Assembly: GCA_963667195.1 (NCBI GenBank)
Contig: OY762962.1
Location: 2,914,001-2,978,000 of the forward strand
Direction: 5' to 3'
Source: UBA7703 sp963667195
Lineage (GTDB): Bacteria > Bacillota > Clostridia > Christensenellales > CAG-138
DNA: 64,000 nucleotides
The position numbers were made by a program, and so were the translations under genes. Positions 1-8,547 of this stretch are shown one piece after another (position 1 is the stretch's first letter; each line of letters opens with the position of its first letter). Below the pieces are notes generated by a model. It was given only the letters and a program-made list of their open reading frames with translations. It searched no databases and was not told the origin of the DNA.

Positions 1-647
1 ATTTCGAGATTCCGCTCTATACCAGCAAGACCGTCACCCGCGTCATCGGAGATGTGCGGCTCAGCGCAGTCGAGATCGCGAGTGTAGACGCACGCATGAA
101 CCTGATTGCGGGCACGGAGGAGATCATCCCCTGCGACGCGCTGATCCTCTCGGTCGGGCTCATCCCCGAAAACGAGCTTGCGGAGTCCATCGGTGTTCCG
201 ATCGACTCCAAGACCAAGGGCGCAATTGTGGACGAGCAAAACGAATCCATGATTCGCGGGATATTCGCCTGCGGCAACGCGCTGCACGTCAACGACCTTG
301 TCGATTACGTTTCGGAGAGCGGAGAGACGGCAGGCACCGCCGCTGCGCGCATGAGAACGCCGCGCAGCCTCGTGCCAGTGGAGTGCGATTCCTCTATGCT
401 CTATCTCGTGCCGCAGCGGATCAATCGAAACACCGACTCAGCCGAGCGCGTCTTCTTCTTTCGCGCTTCCCGGGATATGGATCACGCGACGATGACCGTC
501 ACGAAAGGTGAACGAACGTTGGCTGTTAAAACGTTTTCGCATCTGCGTCCGCCGGAGATGGAGCGCCTCTCCCTTGCCCTTCCCTCGGAGCAGCTCTACG
601 GCTGCGAACCTGTCCGTTTTCATCTGGAGGAAACGATTCATGAATGA
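1..647 (+). CDS. FAD-dependent NAD(P)-disulfide-type oxidoreductase, C-terminal part (5' end outside window)
   Basis: The reading frame is open from the window edge (frame starting at base 3), so the N-terminal FAD and NAD(P) motifs are missing. The visible 215 residues contain the GLIPENEL stretch and a GIFACGN segment that matches the second FAD-contact motif of class-II pyridine nucleotide oxidoreductases. The end of the protein overlaps the next gene, a DUF1667 protein, by 8 bases. In many Clostridia this pair sits beside an anaerobic glycerol-3-phosphate dehydrogenase, so the missing upstream gene may be GlpA-like (inference). Cytoplasmic electron transfer is likely; the substrate is unknown. 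Confidence 0.85.
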   Translation, partial: FEIPLYTSKTVTRVIGDVRLSAVEIASVDARMNLIAGTEEIIPCDALILSVGLIPENELAESIGVPIDSKTKGAIVDEQNESMIRGIFACGNALHVNDLVDYVSESGETAGTAAARMRTPRSLVPVECDSSMLYLVPQRINRNTDSAERVFFFRASRDMDHATMTVTKGERTLAVKTFSHLRPPEMERLSLALPSEQLYGCEPVRFHLEETIHE

Positions 648-1017
648 ACCGCTAGAAAGAGAGATCGTCTGCATCGTCTGCCCGAACGGCTGCCGTATCC
701 GCTGCCGTGAGACGCAGGACGGCGTTCAGTGCACGGGTCAAGCCTGCAAGCGCGGAGAAGCATATGCGCGCGCCGAGCTGACGCGACCGATGCGCACCCT
801 CACCACCAGCGTGAAGACCGCTTTTGCGGATTCCCCTGTCGTCAGCGTGCGCACGGATGGCGAAATTGAGAAAGCGAAGATGCAGGACGTAGTCAAAGCC
901 CTTGCCGACGTGGTCGTGCAACAGCGCGTCAAGATCGGCGACGTAATCGCGCGCAACGTCTGCGACACGGGCGTAAACATCATTTGCACGAGCGACCGGC
1001 TCGTTCAACCCTATTGA
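640..1017 (+). CDS. DUF1667 cysteine-rich protein
   Basis: This 125-residue protein begins at an ATG overlapping the previous stop, with GGAGG 9 bases upstream. The N-terminus has CIVCPNGC (Cys11, 14, 18) followed by Cys22, Cys31 and CKRG (Cys36), the pattern of DUF1667, a small protein almost always encoded after an FAD-dependent oxidoreductase in glycerol-3-phosphate dehydrogenase-type operons. The cysteines suggest an iron-sulfur or zinc site. The middle segment, about residues 48 to 110, is the conserved family region. It is probably an electron-transfer or assembly partner of the FAD oxidoreductase. No biochemical role is established to my knowledge. Confidence 0.9.
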   Translation: MNEPLEREIVCIVCPNGCRIRCRETQDGVQCTGQACKRGEAYARAELTRPMRTLTTSVKTAFADSPVVSVRTDGEIEKAKMQDVVKALADVVVQQRVKIGDVIARNVCDTGVNIICTSDRLVQPY

Positions 1018-1041
1018 CCGAAACGCGAAAGGAGCGCAATT

Positions 1042-2772
1042 ATGTCTCATCCATACAAAGATTTTGAACCCAATTGGGTGCGCGGCGAAATCCCCAAGGA
1101 CAGCTATCGTTCCATCTTCAAATGGGGTGCTCCGCTGGAAATCAAGCCACCCAGAGAATCTCTCTATAAACTCATGAAGGAGAAATTTCACCTCACGGAT
1201 GAAGATTTTCGCGCCTATCGCGAGGATATCGGCTTCGACAAGGTCGCGTTCGACCTCCCAACTCACCTGAGCGAGCAGGACATCCATGCGTTTCGGAATA
1301 TCGTTGGCGCGGATTTTGTGCGCACGGACGACTATGCGCGCCTTTCCGTCGCGTATGGCAAGACGATGTACGACCTGCTGCGCCTCCGCAACAAGATCGT
1401 GGAAAACGTGCCGGACGCGGTGCTCTATCCCGACACAAAGGAACAGATTGAGCAAGTCGTAGCCTATTGCGCTGCAAAGAAGATTCCCGTCTACGTCTAT
1501 GGCGGCGGCTCCTCCGTCACGCGCGGTGTCGAGTGCGTCAAGGGCGGGATCTCGCTGGATCTTCGCCTGCGCTTCAACAAGGTGATCGAGTTCAATGAGA
1601 TCGATCAGACGATCACGGTCGAAGCCGGCATGAGCGGCCCGAAGCTGGAGGAGACGCTGAACAACGCGCAGAAGCTCTTTGGAGCCAAGCGCGCATACAC
1701 CTGCGGGCATTTCCCGCAAAGCTTTGAGTATTCGTCTGTCGGCGGCTGGGTGGTCACGCGCGGCGCGGGTCAGAACTCCACCTACTACGGCTGCATTTCG
1801 GATATCGTGCTCGCGCAGGAATACGCAACGCCCATCGGCGTGATCAAGACCGACCGCTACCCGCGCAAGGCGACCGGCAGCGACCTTGGTCAAATCATGA
1901 TGGGCGGCGAGGGTACGTATGGCGTATTGACGCAAGTCACGCTCAAGGTGTTCCGCTATCTGCCCAAGACGATCCGCAGATTCTCCTACATGTTCAAAGA
2001 TTGGGAAACTGCCCAGTCCGCGGCGCGCGAGATCATGCAGAGCGAGGCAGGATACCCTTCCGTCTTCCGCCTCTCCGATCCCGAGGAGACCAGCATGATG
2101 CTGCATCAATACGGCGTGATGGATTCCCCGCTCAAGCATTTGTTCCGCATGCGCAACTTCAAAGAAAACGAAATGTGCCTCTATCTCGGCTTCACCAACG
2201 GCGAAAACGGATTTTCGCGCAATGTCGCGAGAAACGTACATCGCGTTGCCCGAAGATTTGGCGGTATCAGCCTCACGGGCTACGTCACGCGCGGCTGGGA
2301 AAAAGGCCGATTCAACGATCCCTACATGCGCGATACGATGCAGGATTTCGGCATCGTAACCGATACGATGGAGTGCTCCGTCAACTGGAGCAACATGTCT
2401 AAGGTGCATGCGGAAGTTCGCGCCTACTGCAAGTCCCGCCCGGACACGATTTGCATGACGCATATGTCGCACGTCTATCCGCAGGGCGCAAACCTCTACT
2501 TCATCTTCCTCATCAAGGAGAGTGACCCTGAGGCGTTCCGGCAATATCACGCGGGCATCCTTTCCGCAATTCAGAAATCGGGCGCTGCGATGAGCCACCA
2601 CCACGGTATCGGCAAGATGTTCGCGCCCTGGCTGGAAGGCTCTGTTGGGAAAAATGAGTACGACGTGCTGCGCACGCTCAAGAACCACTTTGACCCGGAC
2701 AACATCATGAACCCCGGCGGAACACTCGGCTTTGACCTCGCCGAAAGCGAAAAGCACTTTCCAAACGATTGA
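1042..2772 (+). CDS. FAD-binding oxidase of the alkyldihydroxyacetonephosphate synthase-like (VAO/PCMH) family
   Basis: The 576-residue protein follows the DUF1667 gene after 24 bases with AAAGGAG upstream. The FAD PP-loop GGGSSVTRG lies at about residues 154-162, with the rest of the PCMH fold through about residue 310. A C-terminal oxidase domain carries the SHHHGIGK signature (His519-521) known from alkylglycerone-phosphate synthase (AGPS), where the histidines act at the active site. True AGPS makes ether lipids; bacterial relatives also include D-lactate and 2-hydroxyacid dehydrogenases. Position behind GlpA-partner genes points to a three-carbon phosphate or 2-hydroxyacid substrate (inference). 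A hairpin follows the stop codon. Confidence 0.9.
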   Translation: MSHPYKDFEPNWVRGEIPKDSYRSIFKWGAPLEIKPPRESLYKLMKEKFHLTDEDFRAYREDIGFDKVAFDLPTHLSEQDIHAFRNIVGADFVRTDDYARLSVAYGKTMYDLLRLRNKIVENVPDAVLYPDTKEQIEQVVAYCAAKKIPVYVYGGGSSVTRGVECVKGGISLDLRLRFNKVIEFNEIDQTITVEAGMSGPKLEETLNNAQKLFGAKRAYTCGHFPQSFEYSSVGGWVVTRGAGQNSTYYGCISDIVLAQEYATPIGVIKTDRYPRKATGSDLGQIMMGGEGTYGVLTQVTLKVFRYLPKTIRRFSYMFKDWETAQSAAREIMQSEAGYPSVFRLSDPEETSMMLHQYGVMDSPLKHLFRMRNFKENEMCLYLGFTNGENGFSRNVARNVHRVARRFGGISLTGYVTRGWEKGRFNDPYMRDTMQDFGIVTDTMECSVNWSNMSKVHAEVRAYCKSRPDTICMTHMSHVYPQGANLYFIFLIKESDPEAFRQYHAGILSAIQKSGAAMSHHHGIGKMFAPWLEGSVGKNEYDVLRTLKNHFDPDNIMNPGGTLGFDLAESEKHFPND

Positions 2773-2779
2773 TCTCTCT

Positions 2780-2800
2780 CCCCGCTCCGGCGGGGATTTT
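2780..2800 (+). terminator. candidate intrinsic terminator after the FAD oxidase
   Basis: CCCCGC and GCGGGG flank a TCCG loop and are followed by ATTTT. The T tract is short, so partial read-through into the ferredoxin-AOR genes is possible. The 185-base gap that follows holds an AATTG(5)CAATT inverted repeat just upstream of the ferredoxin ribosome site but no clear promoter. Confidence 0.55.
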
Positions 2801-2957
2801 CTGTTGCGTCTTTCACGCCGGAATTGTATTTGCCGTCAATTGCGAAGCAAGCCTGTTTGTGATAGAGTAATTCTATTGAACAATGTTTTCGCCTTTCGCT
2901 CTACGCATTTATGATCACAATTGAAATACAATTATTTCGGATCAAAGGAGATCGGTC

Positions 2958-3380
2958 ATGCCGTATTTCATCACCGATAGCTGCATCGGCTGCACGGCCT
3001 GCGCCAAGCAGTGCCCCGTGCTCGCGATTGACGGCGCGCCAAAGGAACTCCATGTCGTCAACATCCGCCGTTGCGTTTCCTGCGGCGTCTGCGGGAGTGT
3101 CTGCCCGAAAGGCTCCGTTCTGGATGGTCACGGCAACCCTTGCAAGAGTCTTCCGCGCACGCAGTGGCCAAAGCCCGTTGTGGACACGAAGACTTGCAGC
3201 GCATGCGGCATCTGCGTGACTTGGTGCCGCGCGGAGGCGCTCCATATTTCGCCGCCCGCGTTCCACGGGGACATCCACGTATTTGCCGAGCTGTTTCAGC
3301 CAAACAAGTGCGTCTCCTGTGGGCTCTGCGAGGAAAACTGTCCGGTTGGCGCGATTCATCTGGCGGAGGTGAGCGTATGA
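2958..3380 (+). CDS. polyferredoxin with four [4Fe-4S] motifs
   Basis: The 140-residue protein has four CxxCxxC..CP-type motifs: CIGCTACAKQCP, CVSCGVCGSVCP, CSACGICVTWC and CVSCGLCEENCP. It could therefore hold up to four [4Fe-4S] clusters; the third motif lacks the usual proline. An AAAGGAG site precedes the ATG. Its last four bases overlap the start of the aldehyde ferredoxin oxidoreductase gene (ATGA), which implies translational coupling. It is the expected electron acceptor or relay for the AOR, delivering low-potential electrons to the ferredoxin pool or to the flavin enzymes upstream (inference). It is larger than the two-cluster ferredoxins usually seen. Confidence 0.92.
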   Translation: MPYFITDSCIGCTACAKQCPVLAIDGAPKELHVVNIRRCVSCGVCGSVCPKGSVLDGHGNPCKSLPRTQWPKPVVDTKTCSACGICVTWCRAEALHISPPAFHGDIHVFAELFQPNKCVSCGLCEENCPVGAIHLAEVSV

Positions 3381-5263
3381 GAACGCCTGTCTATGCGATC
3401 ATCGATCTGAACACGCGCACCAGCATGCGCTACGAGATCAGCGAGCAGCTCTTCCGCAACTATATCGGCGGCAAGACGCTTGGCGCGCGGCTATTGTACG
3501 ACTTAACACCCGCGGGCGTTGATCCGCTCGGGCCGGACTCGGTCGTGATCATCAACACCAGCCCCGCAACGGGAACGAGCGCGCCCTGCTCTAGCCGCTT
3601 CAACATGACGTTTAAAAACGTTCTCACGGGCGGAATTGCGAGCAGCAACTGTGGCGGGCAATTTGGCGCACTCATGAAACGCGCTGGCTACGACGGAATC
3701 ATCCTGCGCGGGCAGAGCGAAACGCCTTGCGTGATCTCCATCGTCGATCGCATCATCACCATCTCTGACGCGGGCGAACTTTGGGGCAAGGATACGGAAG
3801 AAACGCAGCACGCGTTCCCGAAAATCTACGGAAAGCTTGTGATCGGCCCGGCAGGCGAACACCTCGTACGTTATGCGGCGGCTGTTTCCGGCGAGCGCGT
3901 CGCGGGCAGATGCGGTGCGGGCGCGGTGCTCGGCGCAAAGAAGATCAAAGCGATCGTCGCCTACGGAACGCAACGCCCTTACGTTTACAACAAAGAAAAA
4001 TTCGGCAAGTACGTCAAGAAGTGGGTCGATTTTCTTCGCAATCACCCGATGACCGGCGAGGCACTGCCTTCTTACGGCAGCGCGGGTTTGGTCAGCAAAG
4101 CGAACGCAACCAACGCGCTTCCCACGCACAACTTCAAGTATGGGCACTCCAAGGACGCACACACGGTCAGCGGCGAAACGCTCGCGGACAAGTATCTGCT
4201 GCGCAACAGTTCCTGCATTTCCTGCCCGATCCGCTGCGAGCGGCGCGTCGAGGTGGACGGCAAGGATGTCAAAGGCCCGGAATACGAAACCTGCGGTTTC
4301 TTCGGGCCGAATATCGACGCGATCAGCATGGAGAATATGTTGCGCCTCAACTATCAGTGCGACCTGCTCGGTATGGACACGATTTCGCTTGCCTCCACGC
4401 TTGCGTTTGCCATGGAGCTCAAGGAAAACGGTGTCGCGGACTTTGATGTCACGTTCGGAAACTCTGATAATCTGCCGGAAATCGTCGAGAAAATCGCGCT
4501 TCGCGAGGGAAAATACAGCGATCTTGCCAACGGCAGTAAGTGGATGAGCGAGCACTACGGCGGCAAGGAATACGCCATGCACAGCAAGGGTTTGGAGATG
4601 GCGAGCTATGAACCGCGCCGTTCCGTCGGCATGGGCTTAGGCTATGCCACGAGCAACCGCGGCGGCTGCCACCTCAACGGTGGGTACCTCGCATTATTGG
4701 AGTCCGTCGGCGTGCTCTCGATGGACGCGACCTCCACCTCCGCAAAACCCGCGTTTACCGCGTTCTTTCAGGATGCGCTCGAGGCGATCTCCGCCGCGGG
4801 ATTCTGCCTCTTCTCTGCGCAGTCTTTCGTTCCAGCGGTTTTGTTCCACCTTGGCCCGCATCATCCCGTGACGCGCACGGTCGGAAAAATCGCAACGCAG
4901 CTAGGCTTCGGCGTGAGGCTCCTGCTCTGGATGCTGCCCGTGCTTCGCTTCAACTCCGTCTATCTCTTCCCGCATGCGGAGGCGCTTCGCCTCATTACGG
5001 GACTGCCGTTTTACACGGGTTCGTTTGTCCGACTCGGCGAGCGTGGCTATAACCTGGAGCGGCTCTACAACTTCCGCGAAGGTTTGACCGGCAAGGATGA
5101 TTCCCTACCGGATCGCCTGACCAAGACGCCGCAGGACGCCAACAACCCCAAGACAGTCGTTCGCCTCGACAAGATGCTGCCCGTGTACTACAACATTCGC
5201 GGTTGGGATGCAAACGGAAAGCCGAAGAAACGCAAACTCCGAAAGCTGGGTATTCAGGTATGA
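3377..5263 (+). CDS. tungsten-containing aldehyde ferredoxin oxidoreductase
   Basis: AOR oxidises an aldehyde to the carboxylate while reducing ferredoxin, or the reverse, using a tungsto-bispterin cofactor and one [4Fe-4S] cluster. The ATG overlapping the ferredoxin stop gives 628 residues, close to the family's usual 600-630. The N-terminal domain has the YIGGKTLGARLL and LTGGIASSNCGGQFG segments. Cluster ligands are Cys280, Cys283 and Cys287 (CISCPIRC), with the distal Cys477 in GFCLFS. The adjacent MoaD/ThiS-like gene is typical of tungsten AORs. Substrate cannot be told from sequence. A basic tail follows about residue 610. Confidence 0.93.
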   Translation: MRTPVYAIIDLNTRTSMRYEISEQLFRNYIGGKTLGARLLYDLTPAGVDPLGPDSVVIINTSPATGTSAPCSSRFNMTFKNVLTGGIASSNCGGQFGALMKRAGYDGIILRGQSETPCVISIVDRIITISDAGELWGKDTEETQHAFPKIYGKLVIGPAGEHLVRYAAAVSGERVAGRCGAGAVLGAKKIKAIVAYGTQRPYVYNKEKFGKYVKKWVDFLRNHPMTGEALPSYGSAGLVSKANATNALPTHNFKYGHSKDAHTVSGETLADKYLLRNSSCISCPIRCERRVEVDGKDVKGPEYETCGFFGPNIDAISMENMLRLNYQCDLLGMDTISLASTLAFAMELKENGVADFDVTFGNSDNLPEIVEKIALREGKYSDLANGSKWMSEHYGGKEYAMHSKGLEMASYEPRRSVGMGLGYATSNRGGCHLNGGYLALLESVGVLSMDATSTSAKPAFTAFFQDALEAISAAGFCLFSAQSFVPAVLFHLGPHHPVTRTVGKIATQLGFGVRLLLWMLPVLRFNSVYLFPHAEALRLITGLPFYTGSFVRLGERGYNLERLYNFREGLTGKDDSLPDRLTKTPQDANNPKTVVRLDKMLPVYYNIRGWDANGKPKKRKLRKLGIQV

Positions 5264-5508
5264 AGACAATTCGATACTATGCGCCGATCCGTGCGATCGT
5301 GCAAAAAGAGACCGAGGAAACGGAACTCTGCTCTGTGCAGGAAGTGCTGGACTACATCGGTAAAACATATGGAAAAGATGCTCTCCGTGCGGCGAAAAGC
5401 GCGCTGATCGTCGTCAACGACGTGAGTATTGCGCTGAGTCACGGCAAAAAAACACCGCTGCAGGATGGAGATGTCGTCGGTTTTCTCCCTGTCTGCGGCG
5501 GCGGTTGA
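5260..5508 (+). CDS. MoaD/ThiS-family sulfur carrier
   Basis: The 82-residue beta-grasp protein ends in VCGGG, giving the C-terminal Gly-Gly that is adenylated and thiocarboxylated in MoaD and ThiS. Its start overlaps the AOR stop by four bases (ATGA). AOR-linked MoaD homologues are thought to supply the dithiolene sulfurs of the tungstopterin cofactor. The rest of the cofactor pathway is not in this window. The assignment as a pterin carrier and not as ThiS rests on the gene neighbour. Confidence 0.9.
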   Translation: MKTIRYYAPIRAIVQKETEETELCSVQEVLDYIGKTYGKDALRAAKSALIVVNDVSIALSHGKKTPLQDGDVVGFLPVCGGG

Positions 5509-5546
5509 TTCTGTTGTTTTCTTAAACAGAGTATGTATTTCAGAAG

Positions 5547-5575
5547 GACGATCCGAATCCGGATCGTCTTTTTTT
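5547..5575 (+). terminator. intrinsic terminator of the ferredoxin-AOR operon
   Basis: GACGATCC and GGATCGTC form a perfect 8-bp stem around GAATCC and are followed by seven T. It lies between convergent genes and its T tract touches the stop codon of the minus-strand RCC1 gene. No T run is present on the opposite strand. Confidence 0.93.
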
Positions 5576-7169
5576 ACGGTTTTGGCGTCGTTGTCGGTTC
5601 CGCGCTCGGTGTTGGGGTCGGTTTCGGCGTAAAGAGCACCCATTCCTGCGTGTCGCATTGTCCCGCGTCGCTTTCGCCGCGCGCGAGTACGCGCCCATCC
5701 GCCGTTACGCCGACGATATGCGTGGCGCTCGCGGAGATCGCGACGATGCTTTGCCAATCGGACACGTCCGGCAGGTGCGCATATGAAAACGCGCTGGAAA
5801 GCACGTTCCCGCTGTCGCTAAGCGCGAAAATCCCGTTGGACGTGCAGTCGATCGCGAGAACGTTGCTCCACGCGGAAACGTCCAGCCCGTTGGAAACGAC
5901 GGTGCCGTCCGCCTTGAGTCCCGCGCTGTTTGCGGTAGCTGCGTCGAAAGCGACGAGATCGTAATAGTCGCTTGTCACGAGTTCGTCGCTCGTATAGAGC
6001 GGCTGGCCGTTTTGCATCACGCCGCAAAGCGCGTAGTCGCCGATGGAAAGTGCGGCGATGTCGCGCCACTTGAGCGTGTTCCAGTGCTGATAGCCCGTGT
6101 TGAGAATCTGTCCGCTCTTCGTGATTCCGATGGTGTTATACGAGCCCGCATAGATCGCGGCGACATCCACCCATTTCGAAACATCGCACTGTCCGTAGGT
6201 ATTCATGCCTGTGGCGACGACGGTGCCGTCCGAGTGAAGGCCAACCGTATGATAAGCGCCCGCCGCAACGGCAACGATATCCGTCCATTCCTGCGTGTTG
6301 CATTGTCCGGAGAGGTTGGACCCCACGGCGAGTACCGTGCCCGCTTCCGTGCGCGCGACGGTGTGTTTGTATCCCGTCGCGACGATGTTCTTCGGCAGCG
6401 CTTCCCGCTCGGTTTGCAGCTGTGCGCGCTGGGCTAGTTGCTCCTCATTGAGTCCAACGAGAAGATCGACCAGATCCCCTGCTCCCGCGTTTTGTGAAAG
6501 CTCGGCTGCCGCCTTTTTCGCGTAGCTCTCCGCATCCTGATAGCTGCCGAGCGCATAGAAAAGTCGCATCGCCTCGTCGTAATAACCGTAATCAAACCGC
6601 TCCATCGCGTACGCGTAGGTGCATTCTTCGCTCTTCTCCACCGCGTCCTGATAATCTCCAAGCGCGGAATAGGTTTCGCTGGCCTCCTGATAATCGCCGT
6701 CCGCTTCATAGACTTGCGCGAGTGAATATCCCACGCGTTGCAGCGCGGCAACGGCCCCCGGATAATCCCCTGCCGCCTGATAGAGCTTCACCGCGTCGGG
6801 GAGCTTTCCGCCAGTCTCGTAGGATTGCGCGACCGAGAAATATAGCTTTTTGTGAAGTTCCGATTTTGCCGTGTCGTCGTTGAGAGACTGAATCACGCGC
6901 TCCGCTTGGGTAAACTTTGCCTGCGCGATTAACACGGAGACATATGTTTCTTTGACTTGTTCCAGATTCCGAAAGGCAACAACGCCAAGTGCGGCGAGCA
7001 GCAATAATGCGATCCCGGAAAACAAAACCGCGCGCTGAATAAACCTGCGATCCTTCGCGCTGACGGCGGAGCCGATCGGGTTGCCTTGCGCGCGCCAGAT
7101 TCGGGTCGTGTTCTCTCGCGCTTCGGTATGACGAATGATCTCGTGTTTTGCGTTCTTTGGTTCGTCCAT
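5574..7169 (-). CDS. membrane-anchored protein with TPR-like repeats and RCC1-type beta-propeller
   Basis: The start is the ATG overlapping the upstream stop by one base (TGATG), giving 531 residues. A cytoplasmic N-terminus of about 45 residues precedes one membrane helix (about 47-67). Next come TPR/Sel1-like helical repeats with recurrent GDYxxA motifs (about 80-235). The C-terminal half has RCC1-like repeats with recurrent VAAGAYHTVGL-type and DGTVVATG-type strands, then a Pro/Thr-rich tail. RCC1 propellers mediate protein contacts; here the propeller would be extracytoplasmic. It is the last gene of an operon with DHHW and MBOAT acyltransferase genes, so a scaffold for surface acylation is plausible but unproven. 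Confidence 0.85.
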   Translation of the reverse strand: MDEPKNAKHEIIRHTEARENTTRIWRAQGNPIGSAVSAKDRRFIQRAVLFSGIALLLLAALGVVAFRNLEQVKETYVSVLIAQAKFTQAERVIQSLNDDTAKSELHKKLYFSVAQSYETGGKLPDAVKLYQAAGDYPGAVAALQRVGYSLAQVYEADGDYQEASETYSALGDYQDAVEKSEECTYAYAMERFDYGYYDEAMRLFYALGSYQDAESYAKKAAAELSQNAGAGDLVDLLVGLNEEQLAQRAQLQTEREALPKNIVATGYKHTVARTEAGTVLAVGSNLSGQCNTQEWTDIVAVAAGAYHTVGLHSDGTVVATGMNTYGQCDVSKWVDVAAIYAGSYNTIGITKSGQILNTGYQHWNTLKWRDIAALSIGDYALCGVMQNGQPLYTSDELVTSDYYDLVAFDAATANSAGLKADGTVVSNGLDVSAWSNVLAIDCTSNGIFALSDSGNVLSSAFSYAHLPDVSDWQSIVAISASATHIVGVTADGRVLARGESDAGQCDTQEWVLFTPKPTPTPSAEPTTTPKP

Positions 7170-8509
7170 CAGTTGATGTTCCCCGGCAGATACTGGTTGA
7201 GATACATAGAGCCGATTCCGTTGGTATCGCACAACACGATATAGATGTCGTTGATCTTGAGCCTGCGGATGTATTCCTTCACGCCATCCGCCGCGTCCTG
7301 TCGCGTATAATAATCTTCACGGAAATCGACCATGTACACATCGTCATAATACGGCATCAAGAACGGTGCGATGCTATTGCCGAACGAATCGCAGACCATC
7401 AGCATGTTTCGCCCTGTATGATACCCGCCCTCAAGCACGCGGTACGGGCCGGATGTTCCGCCCAGAAACACGAGGTAGTTCGTCTTCGTTTCGTCGATCA
7501 CGGGCAGTTCATTCTTCTTATACGCGTTGGAAACGCGGTAGGATTTCGCGGGAAGCAGCGGGTAAAACACCTCGATCTGATCCGCAAGATCGTTAAGCTT
7601 TGCGTTGCGGTTGTGCAGATAGATCGAACCAAGGAATCCCTCGATGGTCTTCTCCGAATAGTCCTTGAGCGGCACGGTTTGGAATCCTTCGCTCTTGAGC
7701 ATCGACTCCGCTGCGAGATATGCCCCGCGTGCGGTCCAGTGATGGTCAGTGCGGAAATAGACATAATCTCCGCTCAGTATCGGCTCCTGAAAGATATCAT
7801 ATGCCGAATGCAATACCACGTTTTTAGAAACGAGCGGTTGCAGCGCTGCTTCAACCTCACTCGCCCAGCCGCTCTCCGTGTCCAGATGCAGCGCAAATTT
7901 ATTCACGGTCTGCGCGCGGGGCGCGAGCATCACGTGCAGCTTTCCGCCGACCGGCAGCAGCGCCGCGTATTGGTTGAGCACGGTTGCGGCCTTCTCAATC
8001 TGTTCCTTGCTGTAAGTAAAGAGTGCGGTTCTCGTGCCGTCGCGATGATTGAGCCAAACGTTGACGGAGTCACCTGTTATGGCTGTCTTTGTGAGCGTCT
8101 GCGCCTGTCGGTTGTCCTCCTCTGGCTGGGCCACCACATCCGGCTGCTCTATTGCGGCTTGCTGTTCCTCCTGCGTCACGGATTCGTCCGCCGGAACGAA
8201 GACCTCATCTCCTTCCGCACCCAACAGTTCATCCACCGTCAGCGCAGAAAACAGATGTTTGAGCGCGTTCGCGCCATCGACCAGTTCCGTACGCAGAAAG
8301 AACCGGTCGGTAAGGAAGCTTTCAAACGATTCGCTGATGCCGCCGTTTTTTAGCGTTGAGAATGAAATTGCGGGCATGCCCGCCAGCGTCCGGTTCTCCA
8401 CCACGGAGACGACCGGCGTTTTACCCGCGAACAGGAGCATGCATACGCCGATTGCGCCGCAGAGGATGATCCACCACAGCGTGATTAAAAACGATAGTTT
8501 CCGCCGCAT
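7169..8509 (-). CDS. DHHW-family (AlgX/AlgJ-like SGNH) membrane-anchored protein
   Basis: The 446-residue protein has an N-terminal signal-anchor (about residues 7-29), then an acidic, glutamine-rich linker near 95-125. The C-terminal part carries the TDHHWTARGAY motif of the DHHW family. The family is related to AlgJ/AlgX and DltD-type proteins that act outside the membrane with an MBOAT partner to O-acylate polysaccharides or teichoic acids. The MBOAT gene lies 38 bases upstream on the same strand and the RCC1 protein overlaps downstream. It therefore probably takes acyl groups from the MBOAT protein and passes them to an extracellular polymer (inference from family). Confidence 0.9.
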   Translation of the reverse strand: MRRKLSFLITLWWIILCGAIGVCMLLFAGKTPVVSVVENRTLAGMPAISFSTLKNGGISESFESFLTDRFFLRTELVDGANALKHLFSALTVDELLGAEGDEVFVPADESVTQEEQQAAIEQPDVVAQPEEDNRQAQTLTKTAITGDSVNVWLNHRDGTRTALFTYSKEQIEKAATVLNQYAALLPVGGKLHVMLAPRAQTVNKFALHLDTESGWASEVEAALQPLVSKNVVLHSAYDIFQEPILSGDYVYFRTDHHWTARGAYLAAESMLKSEGFQTVPLKDYSEKTIEGFLGSIYLHNRNAKLNDLADQIEVFYPLLPAKSYRVSNAYKKNELPVIDETKTNYLVFLGGTSGPYRVLEGGYHTGRNMLMVCDSFGNSIAPFLMPYYDDVYMVDFREDYYTRQDAADGVKEYIRRLKINDIYIVLCDTNGIGSMYLNQYLPGNIN

Positions 8510-8547
8510 ATACTGCTCCTTTCTCTCAAAAATGTTCGTTCGATCGG

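Noticed and set aside
652..2757. 701-residue minus-strand ORF
   Set aside because: It is antisense to the AGPS-like oxidase and DUF1667 gene, with no family features.
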